DNA from: Bacteroidales bacterium
Lineage (GTDB): Bacteria; Bacteroidota; Bacteroidia; Bacteroidales; UBA932
DNA: 64,000 nt
Direction of reading: 5' to 3'
Assembly: GCA_017620335.1 (NCBI GenBank)
Contig: JAFZQO010000049.1
Span: forward strand, 124,001-188,000
Shown here: positions 1 through 8,829 of the stretch, piece after piece
Layout of the letters: every line of letters starts with the position of its first letter
Position numbering within the stretch: position 1 is the first letter of the stretch
Made by a program: the position numbers and the translations under genes
The notes under the pieces: model-generated
What the model saw: only the letters and a program-made list of their open reading frames with translations
Told to the model about the DNA's origin: nothing
The model's database searches: none

Positions 1-1
1 G

Positions 2-460
2 GAGGACTGCTCACTCGGACAGAATGTCAACATAGGCTCCGGCGTACGGATAGGAAACGGCGTACGCATCCAGAACAATGTCTCAGTTTACGAAGGCGTA
101 GAGTTGGAGGACAATGTCTTCTGCGGGCCTTCATGCGTGTTCACCAACGTGAACACCCCGCGGGCGCACTTTCCGGTGCACGGGGTTTACGCGCGTACGC
201 GCGTGCGCGAGGGCGCATCGCTCGGCGCGAACTGCACGATAGTGTGCGGCCATACCATCGGCCGCTGCGCCATGATAGGCGCAGGCTCGGTGGTGACCGC
301 TGACGTTAAGGACTACGCGCTGATGGCCGGGGTTCCGGCCCGTCAGCTCGGTTGGGTCTGCGAATGCGGCAAACGCCTCCGCGGTCCCGGCCTGACCTGC
401 AGTTGCGGGCGCAGTTACCGGCTTGACGGGAACAACCTCGTCCAGATCGGCAAACAGTAG
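2..460 (+). CDS. wbpD: UDP-sugar 3-N-acetyltransferase, WbpD/WlbB-like (5' truncated)
   Basis: The gene runs in from the left edge, so the N-terminus is missing. The visible part is a left-handed beta-helix acyltransferase. It has repeated hexapeptides (for example NIGSGVRIGNGVRI), then a loop with FCGPSCVFTNVNTPR and the coil IGAGSVVTADV. It ends in a small cysteine cluster (CECGKRL, then CSCGRSY) that is typical of the WbpD/WlbB branch. That family acetylates the 3-amino group of UDP-2-acetamido-3-amino-2,3-dideoxyglucuronate using acetyl-CoA in the cytoplasm. The next gene encodes the matching aminotransferase, which supports the call. A TTG at 104 could be misread as a start, but the frame is open upstream of it. 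Confidence 0.88.
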   Translation, partial: EDCSLGQNVNIGSGVRIGNGVRIQNNVSVYEGVELEDNVFCGPSCVFTNVNTPRAHFPVHGVYARTRVREGASLGANCTIVCGHTIGRCAMIGAGSVVTADVKDYALMAGVPARQLGWVCECGKRLRGPGLTCSCGRSYRLDGNNLVQIGKQ

Positions 461-484
461 ATTCCTTCACTAAGTTAGGAATCT
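459..484 (+). other. Perfect 8-bp hairpin between wbpD and wbpE
   Basis: AGATTCCT at 459-466 pairs with AGGAATCT at 477-484 around a 10-nt loop. It begins inside the wbpD stop codon. No T-run follows, so it is more likely an mRNA-processing or attenuation structure than a full terminator. Role inferred only. Confidence 0.35.
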
Positions 485-555
485 GAATATCAATGAGTTG
501 CTTTTCTCTTTAAGAGACGAGCAAGGGCGAAGCCATATATCAAAGCCGACAAAGG

Positions 556-1677
556 ATGGAATTCCGAGACTTAAAAAAGCAGTACAGAATCCTCAGGGAG
601 GATATGGACAGGGCCGTTCTGTCAGCGACCGCTTCGGGAGCATTCATTATGGGACCGCAGGTCCGAGAGCTGGAAGGACAGCTGGCGGAATACGTCGGCG
701 TGAAACACTGCCTGAGTTGTGCCAACGGCACCGACGCCCTAACCCTGGCCCTCAAGGCCTGGGGCATCGGCCCGGGCGACGCAGTCTTTGTACCGGACTT
801 CACCTTCTTCTCCTCCGCGGAGGTCGTTTCGCTCGAAGGCGCAACCCCCATATTCGTTGATGTCTGCGAAGAAATTTTCAACATCGACGCTGAAGACCTT
901 GAACGTGCGATAAGGCAGACGCTGGATGGGGGCAGGCTGACCCCCAAGGTCATCATCACCGTGGACCTTTTCGGTCTTCCGGCCGATTATACGCGCATAC
1001 GCGACATAGCCGACCGCTATGGCCTCCTCATCCTCGAGGACGGTGCACAGGGTTTCGGCGGATCCTTCGGTGAACGCCGCGCCTGCAGTTTCGGCGATAT
1101 CGCCACGACTTCGTTCTTCCCCGCCAAGCCCCTCGGCTGCTATGGCGACGGAGGAGCCGTTTTCACCGACAACGATGACTGGGCCGCGCTGATAGCATCC
1201 TACCGCTTCCACGGCAAGGGAAGTTTCAAGTATGACAATGTCCGCATAGGAATGAACTCGCGCCTGGACACCATCCAGGCTGCGATACTGCAAGTGAAGC
1301 TCAAGGCTTTCCGCGAGTATGAACTGGATGCAGTGAACGCTGCGGCGGAGCGCTACACTTCCCTGCTTCGCGACATCGTCGCCATGCCTGTCATTCCAGA
1401 AGGATTCCGCTCAAGTTGGGCTCAGTACACCATACGGCTACGCGATGCCGTGCAGCGCGACGCCCTCCAGGCATCCCTCAAGGCTGAGGGTATCCCCTCC
1501 ATGGTCTATTATCCCAAGCCCATGCACTTGCAAACTGCATTTGAAGGACTTAACTCAAGGCCTTGTCCCTGCGCAGAATCCCTTTGCGCCCGCGTCCTCT
1601 CCCTCCCTATGCATCCATACCTGACAGAGACGGATATCGAAACTGTCTGTAACGCTATCATAAGCACTCTCAAGTGA
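556..1677 (+). CDS. wbpE: PLP-dependent UDP-3-oxo-GlcNAcA aminotransferase, WbpE/WlbC-like
   Basis: 373 residues, the usual size for DegT/DnrJ/EryC1 sugar aminotransferases. The N-terminus MEFRDLKKQYRI, the SCANGTDAL motif near residue 57 and the segment SFFPAKPLGCYGDGG match the WbpE subgroup closely. Lys191 in that last segment is the expected PLP Schiff-base residue. In the known pathway WbpE transfers an amino group from glutamate to carbon 3 of UDP-3-keto-GlcNAc-uronate, made by WbpB, and WbpD then acetylates it. wbpD lies just upstream, and the wbpB homologue is more than 32 kb downstream in the same locus. The stop codon overlaps the GTG start of the next gene. Confidence 0.92.
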   Translation: MEFRDLKKQYRILREDMDRAVLSATASGAFIMGPQVRELEGQLAEYVGVKHCLSCANGTDALTLALKAWGIGPGDAVFVPDFTFFSSAEVVSLEGATPIFVDVCEEIFNIDAEDLERAIRQTLDGGRLTPKVIITVDLFGLPADYTRIRDIADRYGLLILEDGAQGFGGSFGERRACSFGDIATTSFFPAKPLGCYGDGGAVFTDNDDWAALIASYRFHGKGSFKYDNVRIGMNSRLDTIQAAILQVKLKAFREYELDAVNAAAERYTSLLRDIVAMPVIPEGFRSSWAQYTIRLRDAVQRDALQASLKAEGIPSMVYYPKPMHLQTAFEGLNSRPCPCAESLCARVLSLPMHPYLTETDIETVCNAIISTLK

Positions 1678-2855
1678 GACTGTTCAAACGTAAGAAGCCA
1701 AGGGTAACACTCCAGTACGAAGAGCAGTTCATCCCTGAGAACTACTCTGAACGGGGTGTGGAATCAGGCGCGAAGTTCGAACGGCACCTTGCTACGAACC
1801 GTGACTTGAAGACCATCTTCAAGGCCACGAAAGATTTGGACATGAACGGTATCGAGAAATGGCTCGATGCCCATATGGAAGAGTTCGATGACAATACGTT
1901 CATAGTCAATACCGATGAGGGAGCATCCCTGGACGGGCTCAGGCCCCACCACCCTGAATTGATCATCAACAAGATGGCGCTCAATCGTATACGTCATCTG
2001 AACACCTTCCTCAACAAGGCGAATGAAGCCCTGGAGGACAACGGGTATTTATGGGTGCATTCACGTACTGCGAGACTCAAGCGCGAAGTGATTCTGAAAG
2101 CACATCCCGGTATTCCGGGGAAACTGATATACTTCAGCCACTACATTTGGCACCGGGTATGTCCCAAACTGAAGTGGACCCGATGGTTCTACTTCTGGGT
2201 AACCAAGGGACGGAACCGTACATATCACAGGGTGGAACTCCTCGGACGCATGTACAGGTCTGGCTTCGAGGTCATAGACGAACGGTTCCACAACGGGGAA
2301 TATTACATCCTCGGGCGCAAGTTCCGCGCTCCGATATGGGATGACGAGCCTACCTGCGGCCCCCTGGTCAAGCTTAACCGTGTCGGATACCACGGCAACA
2401 TGATAGGCGTTTACAAATTCCGCACGATGTACTCCTATTCGGAGTACCTGCAACCATACATGCTTGAGCATGAAGGGCTTCAGGACGGCGGGAAATTCGC
2501 GCACGACTACCGTGTGAACGGATGGGGCAAACTGCTGCGCAAGACGTGGCTGGACGAACTGCCCATGTTCATCAACGTTTTCAAGGGCCAGATGAAACTC
2601 GTCGGCGTGCGTCCTCTGAGCAGGCATTATTTCAGCCTTTATACGCCCGGGATGCAGGATCTGCATGTCAGCGTAAAGCCTGGACTCCTGCCCCCGTTTT
2701 ACTTTGACGAGCACTCCCCCGTCACCCTGGACGACGTCCAGGCCTCGGAAAAAAGATATATAGACGCCTTCAAGGTTCACCCCTTCGCCACCGACTGGCG
2801 CTACTTCTGGGGCACCGTGGGCAACATCCTTTTCAAGCACAAAAGATCACATTAA
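1674..2855 (+). CDS. Polyprenyl-phosphate sugar-1-phosphate transferase (bacterial sugar transferase family)
   Basis: 393 residues starting at a GTG that overlaps the wbpE stop. The C-terminal half carries the catalytic core of monotopic phosphoglycosyl transferases: YKFRTM from residue 247 and WLDELPMFINVFKG from residue 292 (the DE dyad is Asp294-Glu295), followed by LVGVRPL. Such enzymes load the first sugar phosphate onto undecaprenyl phosphate at the inner membrane. The N-terminal ~200 residues have no obvious multi-pass membrane region. They resemble a degenerate methyltransferase-like domain (the stretch with NTFLNKANEAL, then LLGRMYRSGFEVIDE) found in some Bacteroidetes members. It is probably the initiating enzyme for this glycan; the sugar donor is not known. 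Confidence 0.85.
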   Translation: MRLFKRKKPRVTLQYEEQFIPENYSERGVESGAKFERHLATNRDLKTIFKATKDLDMNGIEKWLDAHMEEFDDNTFIVNTDEGASLDGLRPHHPELIINKMALNRIRHLNTFLNKANEALEDNGYLWVHSRTARLKREVILKAHPGIPGKLIYFSHYIWHRVCPKLKWTRWFYFWVTKGRNRTYHRVELLGRMYRSGFEVIDERFHNGEYYILGRKFRAPIWDDEPTCGPLVKLNRVGYHGNMIGVYKFRTMYSYSEYLQPYMLEHEGLQDGGKFAHDYRVNGWGKLLRKTWLDELPMFINVFKGQMKLVGVRPLSRHYFSLYTPGMQDLHVSVKPGLLPPFYFDEHSPVTLDDVQASEKRYIDAFKVHPFATDWRYFWGTVGNILFKHKRSH

Positions 2856-2860
2856 TCGAT

Positions 2861-3754
2861 ATGGCAGAAGAGAAAACACCCGTGCAGGAAGAGAATTGGG
2901 ACATAGTCATCAAGCCCAAGGACAAACTGCTTTCCGTCGATTTCAAGGAACTGTGGCGTTATCGTGACCTTTGCAGCCTGTTCGTAAAGCGAAACATAAT
3001 CACACAGTATAAACAGACCATCCTGGGACCTGTCTGGTTCGTGGTTCAGCCCGCCCTAACGGTCATCATGTACATGATCGTGTTCGGAGGTATCGCCGGC
3101 ATCCCGACCGACGGCGTACCGAGACCGCTGTTCTACCTCGCAGGTACCTGCTTGTGGCAGTACTTTTCAGACTGTATCACCAAGACTTCCAACACCTTCG
3201 TTGACAACGCCGGCATATTCGGAAAAGTTTATTTCCCCCGCCTGGTGATGCCGATAGCCAACGTCATAAGCAACCTCCTCCGATTCGGCATACAGTTCGG
3301 ATTCTTCATCATCGTATACATCATTTACTTCTTCGTGGATCCGACCTGCAATGCGCATCTGACCTGGTACGCCCTTCTCTTCCCCGTCCTCATCATGATG
3401 ATGGCCGGACTCGCCCTCGGATTCGGAACCATCATCTCCTCGATGACCACGAAATACCGCGACCTCCAGGTTCTGTTCAGCTTCCTGATCCAGCTCTGGA
3501 TGTATGCCACACCTATTGTCTATCCTCTGAGCCAAACTAAGGGTATGCAGTTCCTTGGACTGCCCGTCCACAAACTCATGTGCCTCAATCCGGTTACTCC
3601 CGTCCTTGAGACCTTCAAATACGGCTTCCTCGGTGCAGGCGAGTTTGTGGGATGGCGCTGGCTGATTTACAGTTTCATATTCATGTGGGTTCTTTTGGCC
3701 CTGGGCATCGTTATCTTCAACAAGGTTCAGAAGAGTTTCATGGATACGGTGTAA
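2861..3754 (+). CDS. wzm: ABC-2 type polysaccharide export permease
   Basis: 297 residues with about six hydrophobic membrane segments and the typical N-terminal cytoplasmic stretch (RNIITQYKQTILGPVWFVVQP) of Wzm/TagG permeases. It pairs with the ATPase encoded at 9827 to flip finished lipid-linked glycan across the inner membrane. It starts six bases after the sugar transferase. Its GC-rich composition matches the backbone genes rather than the AT-richer glycosyltransferases that now lie between it and wzt. Confidence 0.92.
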   Translation: MAEEKTPVQEENWDIVIKPKDKLLSVDFKELWRYRDLCSLFVKRNIITQYKQTILGPVWFVVQPALTVIMYMIVFGGIAGIPTDGVPRPLFYLAGTCLWQYFSDCITKTSNTFVDNAGIFGKVYFPRLVMPIANVISNLLRFGIQFGFFIIVYIIYFFVDPTCNAHLTWYALLFPVLIMMMAGLALGFGTIISSMTTKYRDLQVLFSFLIQLWMYATPIVYPLSQTKGMQFLGLPVHKLMCLNPVTPVLETFKYGFLGAGEFVGWRWLIYSFIFMWVLLALGIVIFNKVQKSFMDTV

Positions 3755-3771
3755 TTATCAAACTACAAGGT

Positions 3772-4696
3772 ATGGTGGAAAAGGACAGTAATCTTGTTTC
3801 TGCGATTATTCTTACCCATAACAGGGTTAATCTGTTAAAAAGAGCTATCGACAGTGTTATCAACCAAACATATCCGAACATAGAATGTATCGTCGTGGAC
3901 AACTCATCCACTGATGGAACCAGAGAGTATTGTCTGTCACGAGGAGATGTTCGATACATCTATTGTAGCCCTCCGGAGGAAACCGGTAATGGTTGTAATT
4001 ACTCCAGGAATATCGGAATCAAGGCATGTAATGGAGATTTGGTCGCATTATTGGATGACGACGATTATTGGATGCCGACTAAAATTGAAAAGCAAGTCAA
4101 ACTGATGCAAGAGAAGGGATGTGGTGTCGTCTATTGCGGGACTAAGGCGGAGATTGTCGGAGAAGAAACGAGATTGGAAGAATGGCCTGTGAATCACGAA
4201 AAAGAGGGAGACATGAGCAAGACATGCTTACTGCATCCTTTTGTACTTACAAGTCAACTGTTGATAAAAAAAAGACTTGCTCGAATCTGTTGGTTTATTT
4301 GACGAAAAACTCCAGTTTATGCATGAATCAGAACTGATGATCCGCCTGTGTCAAGTTACGCCTGTTTATGCTGTTGATGAGTGTTTGATGGGATATAGGG
4401 TAGACATTTTTGACAAAGGGCGACAAACGAATAAGCTAATAGGTTGGAGAGAGGCGTTCCGTTATATTTACAGAAAGAATAAGACTCTGTTATCCCAATT
4501 GAACCACTCGGACAAGATTCAGATAAACAGGGCATATGCTGCATATGCCTACGGTAAATCTATCACAGAGCACCTGCATGGTTACACGGTGTTGTACTAC
4601 CTTCTATTGAAGTGCATGAACGCTCCCAGAAAGTTTAATAGAATTGTAAAGTCCATAAATAAAAATCTATCACATAGCAATAACGATGTTCAATAA
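3772..4696 (+). pseudogene. GT2 glycosyltransferase split by a frameshift in an A8 run
   Basis: The first frame (3772-4302) gives a GT-A fold start (VSAIILTHNRVNLLKRAIDSV), VVDNSSTDG and LLDDDDYWMP, then stops early. A second frame (4277-4696) continues with VGLFDEKLQFMHESEL and the rest of a GT2 enzyme. Removing one A from the run of eight A at 4266-4273 joins them into IKKDLLESVGLFDE, which is what intact GT2 proteins show here. The full enzyme would be about 307 residues. This could be a true null allele, a slippage-controlled switch, or a sequencing error. Both halves look otherwise undamaged, so the shift is recent or reversible. Confidence 0.8.
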
Positions 4697-4817
4697 CCGG
4701 GGTGTATATACGGATTTGTGTGGTACTCCGGAATTCAAGCATTTCGTTCCCTTGGATGGCCGCTACCTTTGGGAACCCTTATTCTCAGCCAGATGCATCC
4801 CGGTATATCTATCATAA
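4686..4817 (+). other. Short open frame, possible gene remnant
   Basis: A 43-codon frame starts at an ATG overlapping the previous stop. It contains the globular-looking segment YTDLCGTPEFKHFVPLDGRY before ending inside the next gene. It could be the surviving start of a deleted sugar-modifying gene, but no family is recognised and it may be chance. Confidence 0.2.
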
Positions 4818-5770
4818 TTCCCGTCTTTAATGTCGCCGACTGGTTGAATGACTGTGTTGACAGTATACTCAGCCAGAGTTTTACGGATTATGAAGTATTG
4901 CTCATTGATGACGGCAGTTCTGATGGCAGCGAGACCATATGCGATGAATATGCAAAGAAAGACAAGCGCATCCGCGTCTTCCACAAGGCTAATGGTGGGA
5001 TAAGCTCCACCAGGAATTATGGGCTGGAACTCGCTGTAGGTAAATGGATTTGCTTCGTAGACGCCGATGATCTTTTTATTTCGCCCGATGCCTTGAAAGT
5101 CATGTTCAGTCATGCGACTGATATGGTTGATCTTGTGATAGAAGGTTATCTCGAGTTTGAAGGCAATGTCCCTGAAACGAAGACGGAGGCAACAAATAAA
5201 AGGACAATCAGTCGGAATGAGGCCCTGCTCTTAATGTATCCCTCCACCGATTTCCCTTATCTCGGTTATGTCATTGCGAAATTGTATGTTAAGAAGATTA
5301 TCGACGACTGTCGCATAAGATTCGATGAAAGGATTCTCTATAAGGAGGACACGCCATTTGTAGTAGAATACCTCTGCCACACAAGCAACCCGATTGTGCT
5401 CGAGCTAAACCCGGTATATGGATACCGACGGAACAGAGGGCATTCCGCCTCAACAATGATATCAGGATCCTATTCAGAGGACTATTTAACTTCTTTGGAT
5501 GCTTTGATTTCGATGAGGCGTAGCATCCGGTCGTTAAGTAACGGCAGTAACAGCCTCGTCAAGGCGGCCGACTATGAGGTCTTCAACAGGTTGTTCACCA
5601 TCATCGGGTACATGGAATCACACGGATGCTTGGATAAATCCAGGTTATCCTCAATCCGGGCTAAGGTTATTAAGGAAATAGGGATTTTCCGTTTCATACG
5701 GTTTTATATCCATAGAGTACGGATAAAGATTAAAAGAAAATTCCATCGTTTTTTAGAATATGTACAATAA
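4793..5770 (+). CDS. GT2 family glycosyltransferase
   Basis: 325 residues when started at the ATG before HPGISIIIPVFN. An earlier non-ATG in-frame start would add 25 residues that do not fit the family. GT-A motifs are clear: SIIIPVFNVADWL at the N-terminus, VLLIDDGSSDGSETICDEYA, GGISSTRNYGLELA and the metal-binding FVDADD. The family transfers a sugar from a nucleotide donor to the growing lipid-linked glycan at the inner face of the membrane. Donor and linkage cannot be read from sequence. It overlaps tagD by 11 bp, so the two are translationally coupled. Confidence 0.88.
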   Translation: MHPGISIIIPVFNVADWLNDCVDSILSQSFTDYEVLLIDDGSSDGSETICDEYAKKDKRIRVFHKANGGISSTRNYGLELAVGKWICFVDADDLFISPDALKVMFSHATDMVDLVIEGYLEFEGNVPETKTEATNKRTISRNEALLLMYPSTDFPYLGYVIAKLYVKKIIDDCRIRFDERILYKEDTPFVVEYLCHTSNPIVLELNPVYGYRRNRGHSASTMISGSYSEDYLTSLDALISMRRSIRSLSNGSNSLVKAADYEVFNRLFTIIGYMESHGCLDKSRLSSIRAKVIKEIGIFRFIRFYIHRVRIKIKRKFHRFLEYVQ

Positions 5771-6215
5771 TCGCGTAGTTGTTTACACATCCGGCACATT
5801 TGACATGTTCCACTCCAATCACCTTAAGATGATTGAATACGCACGTGGCTTAGGAGATGTTCTCATTGTTGGAGTAAGTACTGACGAACTCGTAGCCAGT
5901 TACAAGAATCCGCCGATCATCCCGTTTGAGGAACGGATCGCCATCATCAAGGCCTTGAAGTATCCCGATATCGTGATACCGCAGAGGACCCTTGACCATA
6001 CAGAGGCTGTCAATAGGATGAATATCGACGTATTCGTCGTAGGTGACGACTGGGTTGGAAAGTATGATTATCTCAAAGAGCTGGGGGTTACGGTATTCTA
6101 CTTCCCGAGGGGAGAAGGAGAATCGACGACCGAGATCAAGAAAAAGGTGTTGGAACGCTACAAGGGGACAATTCGCCAGATTGATCACCAGCCCAATCCG
6201 GATGTGGTAAAATGA
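5760..6215 (+). CDS. Cytidylyltransferase, TagD/glycerol-3-phosphate type
   Basis: 151 residues, close to the ~130 of TagD. The nucleotide-binding motif reads HSNH (residues 18-21) in SGTFDMFHSNHLKMIEYA, a variant of HxGH. The family signature RTEGISTT appears as RGEGESTT, and VVGDDWVGKYDYLKE matches TagD well. TagD makes CDP-glycerol from CTP and glycerol-3-phosphate. The neighbours are an SDR reductase and a LicD-family transferase, so the three genes probably make an activated polyol or similar alcohol phosphate and attach it to the glycan. Asn for Gly in HxGH may change the substrate. Confidence 0.8.
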   Translation: MYNNRVVVYTSGTFDMFHSNHLKMIEYARGLGDVLIVGVSTDELVASYKNPPIIPFEERIAIIKALKYPDIVIPQRTLDHTEAVNRMNIDVFVVGDDWVGKYDYLKELGVTVFYFPRGEGESTTEIKKKVLERYKGTIRQIDHQPNPDVVK

Positions 6216-6943
6216 GAGCACTGGTAGTCGGAGGGAGTTCCGGGATCGGACTGTCCATCGTACTTGACCTGATCGACAGGGAAGAGTATGACATCGTCCA
6301 TGTTTTGGACAAATCCGTATTCCCGGAAGAATACCGGACGGCTAAGGTCGACGACCATGTCTGCGATCTGTCCAAAGGGGAGTATTCTTGCCTGGATGGT
6401 ATCAATGACATTCAGGCCCTTTATATCACGGCCGGGTTCGGACATCTGGGATTTTTCCAGGAACTTTCCGGCGATTATATTAATGACATATTCTCCGTGA
6501 ATGCCATCGCTCCTATCCGGATTATCCGCCACTACTATGGAAGGATACTTTCAGATTCGGATTTCTACTGCGGAGTAATGGTCAGTATCGCCGGAAGGCT
6601 CTCTTCTCCCCTCTTCAGCGTCTATAGTGCGACAAAGGCGGCATTGAGCAAGTTCATAGAAGCGATAAACGTTGAACTTGATGTCCAAGGGGTCAAGAAC
6701 CGTATTTTGGAAGTATCACCCGGGTCCATGAAAGGGACGGGGTTCTCCGGAGGTAAATCCAATCCGGAAATGACTGCGGAATTGGCCGGAGAGATAATAC
6801 GAAGGGCAGAATCACATGAAGAACTATTCATTCCCCAATATGAGGACATCTTCAAGAAGGTGATTGAAAGATATGAGGCTGATGCGCATGGTTTTGGAGT
6901 GGAGAGTTTTTGGTACAAACAGAAAAGGTTAGGACAGAAATGA
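6212..6943 (+). CDS. Short-chain dehydrogenase/reductase
   Basis: 243 residues. The Rossmann nucleotide motif GGSSGIG is at residues 7-13 and the catalytic YxxxK is Tyr138-Lys142 (YSATK). The start overlaps the tagD stop by 4 bp (ATGA) and the end overlaps licD the same way. In other systems a reductase next to such a cytidylyltransferase supplies the alcohol phosphate, as TarJ does in ribitol-teichoic-acid synthesis, though TarJ is a different protein family. By position this SDR could reduce the precursor that is then activated with CTP; that is inference. A general sugar-modifying reductase remains possible. Confidence 0.75.
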   Translation: MRALVVGGSSGIGLSIVLDLIDREEYDIVHVLDKSVFPEEYRTAKVDDHVCDLSKGEYSCLDGINDIQALYITAGFGHLGFFQELSGDYINDIFSVNAIAPIRIIRHYYGRILSDSDFYCGVMVSIAGRLSSPLFSVYSATKAALSKFIEAINVELDVQGVKNRILEVSPGSMKGTGFSGGKSNPEMTAELAGEIIRRAESHEELFIPQYEDIFKKVIERYEADAHGFGVESFWYKQKRLGQK

Positions 6944-7824
6944 ATTTGGATACTGAAGTAATTTGCGGCTACGAGGTTTCTGCTCAAATGAAACGCATCT
7001 GGGCAATGGAGCTTGAGATGGTTGAAAGATTTGTCGCCGTATGTAACGAATACTGCTTAGAGTATCGCATCATGGGGGGAACGCTGCTGGGAGCGGTTCG
7101 TCACAAGGGCTTCATTCCTTGGGATAACGACATTGATATCCTCATGCCCAGGAAAGACTTCAACCGTCTTTTAGAGATTGGACCTGAAGTTTTTGAAGAC
7201 CCCATGTTTTTCCAAACCCCGGTAACGGAGCAGTCACGTTATTTCTGCACATATGCGAAAATACGGAATGAAAAAGGTACGGCTGCTTCTGTATATGATT
7301 ATGAAAACGGTATCAATTGCGGTATTTTCATCGATATCTTTTGCTTGGACGAGATTCCCGATTCTTCTATTGGAAGGAAATTGTATTTCAGGAGGATCAA
7401 TGAGATAGCAAAGATGCAGCGTTTTGCCTTCCATAAAAATCTGAAGAAAGGGGGCATCAATGAGATAAAGCATTTTTTACAAAAAATGGTTTACCGTTTC
7501 ATCTATAAGGGTCCGGATGCTGCTAAACTGTTTATGATCTATCAGGATGCTGCGGGTAGACTTGCCGGCAAGAACCGGAAACAGGTCGCACATCAAGCAT
7601 TTGGTTTCCACGAGAACTTCATCTGGGACAAGAAGGAGTGGGATTCCTTCGTAATGCTGGAATTTGAGGATCTTCTGCTTAAGGCCCCCGCTGGATACGA
7701 TGCCATCCTAAGGCACCAATATGGCGATTACATGATGATCCCGGAGGATAAATCGACGCATGATTATCTGGAGTTCAATCCGGACATACCTTATAGGGAA
7801 TTCTTTGGCGTTAAACAGCAATAA
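6940..7824 (+). CDS. LicD family phosphotransferase
   Basis: 294 residues from the ATG overlapping the SDR stop; an upstream TTG is less likely. The LicD nucleotidyltransferase-fold core is plain: YRIMGGTLLGAVRHKGFIPW followed at once by DNDIDILMPRKDF, with the acidic metal-binding pair. LicD proteins transfer phosphocholine or similar groups from CDP-alcohols to cell-surface sugars. With the TagD-like enzyme two genes upstream, the likely role is adding a glycerol-phosphate-like or related decoration to the polysaccharide. Confidence 0.85.
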   Translation: MNLDTEVICGYEVSAQMKRIWAMELEMVERFVAVCNEYCLEYRIMGGTLLGAVRHKGFIPWDNDIDILMPRKDFNRLLEIGPEVFEDPMFFQTPVTEQSRYFCTYAKIRNEKGTAASVYDYENGINCGIFIDIFCLDEIPDSSIGRKLYFRRINEIAKMQRFAFHKNLKKGGINEIKHFLQKMVYRFIYKGPDAAKLFMIYQDAAGRLAGKNRKQVAHQAFGFHENFIWDKKEWDSFVMLEFEDLLLKAPAGYDAILRHQYGDYMMIPEDKSTHDYLEFNPDIPYREFFGVKQQ

Positions 7825-7828
7825 CGAT

Positions 7829-8818
7829 ATGAAAAGCCGTCCTCTCATGGTCGTCATGACCCCCGTTCGAAATGAAGCATGGGTTTTACGGGCATTCCTG
7901 GAAAGCACCAGCAAATGGGCTGATTACATTATCATCGCCGATCAAATGTCCACAGACGGGAGTCGGGAGATTGCCCAGTCTTATGAGAAAGTCATTCTCA
8001 TCGACAATAAGAATCCTGAGTTCAATGAACCAGAACGCCAGGCGATGCTGATCGCAAAAGCAAGGGAAGTGGCCGCAGGCAGAGACACCCTGCTCTGGGG
8101 TTTGGATGCAGACGAGATCCTGGCCGCCAACTTTCAGGAAACAGAGGACTGGAAGCATATCGTGAATTCTGTTCCGGGAGATGTGTTCTGGTTCAAGTGG
8201 GCAGAGATCTGTCCCGATAAGAAGCATTATTGGATCTCTCCCACGACATATTTCCCCTGGCTTTTCCACGACGACGGAAAGGAACCTCATGGGAACTATG
8301 TCCGTGACATGCATTCAATGAGAATACCCTACCCTATCGAAGAAAAGCAGATGTACTATATCGATGATTTCAGGGTCTTGCATCTGGCATACCTCAATGA
8401 ACATAGGACGGCCGCCAAGAAAAGGTTTTATACTTTTATAGACTGGGAGAGGAACCATCAGAATCCTATCCCGCTTGCAAGGCAGAATTCATTCGCCAAG
8501 AAAAACGATGTCATTAAACCCCTCCCGGATTATTTTACAGCCTATGGTGACGGTTTTAATCTCTGGGACTATATCGACACGGAAAGCGAAGGGTTCTGGT
8601 TCGACCGTTATGTCGCGGATAGATTGGACAGGTATCCCATAGTTCAAATCAGAAAGCTTAATATCTGGGACAAAGAATTCTGCAAGATGAATGGTGTCAC
8701 TGACCCGAGAAGGCCTGTCGACAAAACGATACATCACTATTTACATCTGACCAACGCCTCCAAATGCAGTATTGTCCGGGCAATGGATAAAGTAATAAAA
8801 AGATTCTATCATAATTGA
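7829..8818 (+). CDS. GT2-like glycosyltransferase (TPVRNEAW subgroup)
   Basis: 329 residues from the ATG four bases after the licD stop. The N-terminus reads LMVVMTPVRNEAWVLRAFLE, then IADQMSTDGS and the DxD-like LWGLDADEIL. This is the GT2 subgroup with a PVRNE start, often used for beta-linked sugars such as rhamnose or galactofuranose, but the donor is unknown. The C-terminal ~150 residues are rich in aromatic and charged residues (for example FYTFIDWERNHQNPIP), with no clear membrane segment. Confidence 0.8.
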   Translation: MKSRPLMVVMTPVRNEAWVLRAFLESTSKWADYIIIADQMSTDGSREIAQSYEKVILIDNKNPEFNEPERQAMLIAKAREVAAGRDTLLWGLDADEILAANFQETEDWKHIVNSVPGDVFWFKWAEICPDKKHYWISPTTYFPWLFHDDGKEPHGNYVRDMHSMRIPYPIEEKQMYYIDDFRVLHLAYLNEHRTAAKKRFYTFIDWERNHQNPIPLARQNSFAKKNDVIKPLPDYFTAYGDGFNLWDYIDTESEGFWFDRYVADRLDRYPIVQIRKLNIWDKEFCKMNGVTDPRRPVDKTIHHYLHLTNASKCSIVRAMDKVIKRFYHN

Positions 8819-8829
8819 TCCTTCACGAA

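Noticed and set aside
6910-6940. Upstream TTG start for licD
   Set aside because: The ATG at 6940 overlaps the SDR stop in the same ATGA style as neighbouring genes and aligns with LicD N-termini.
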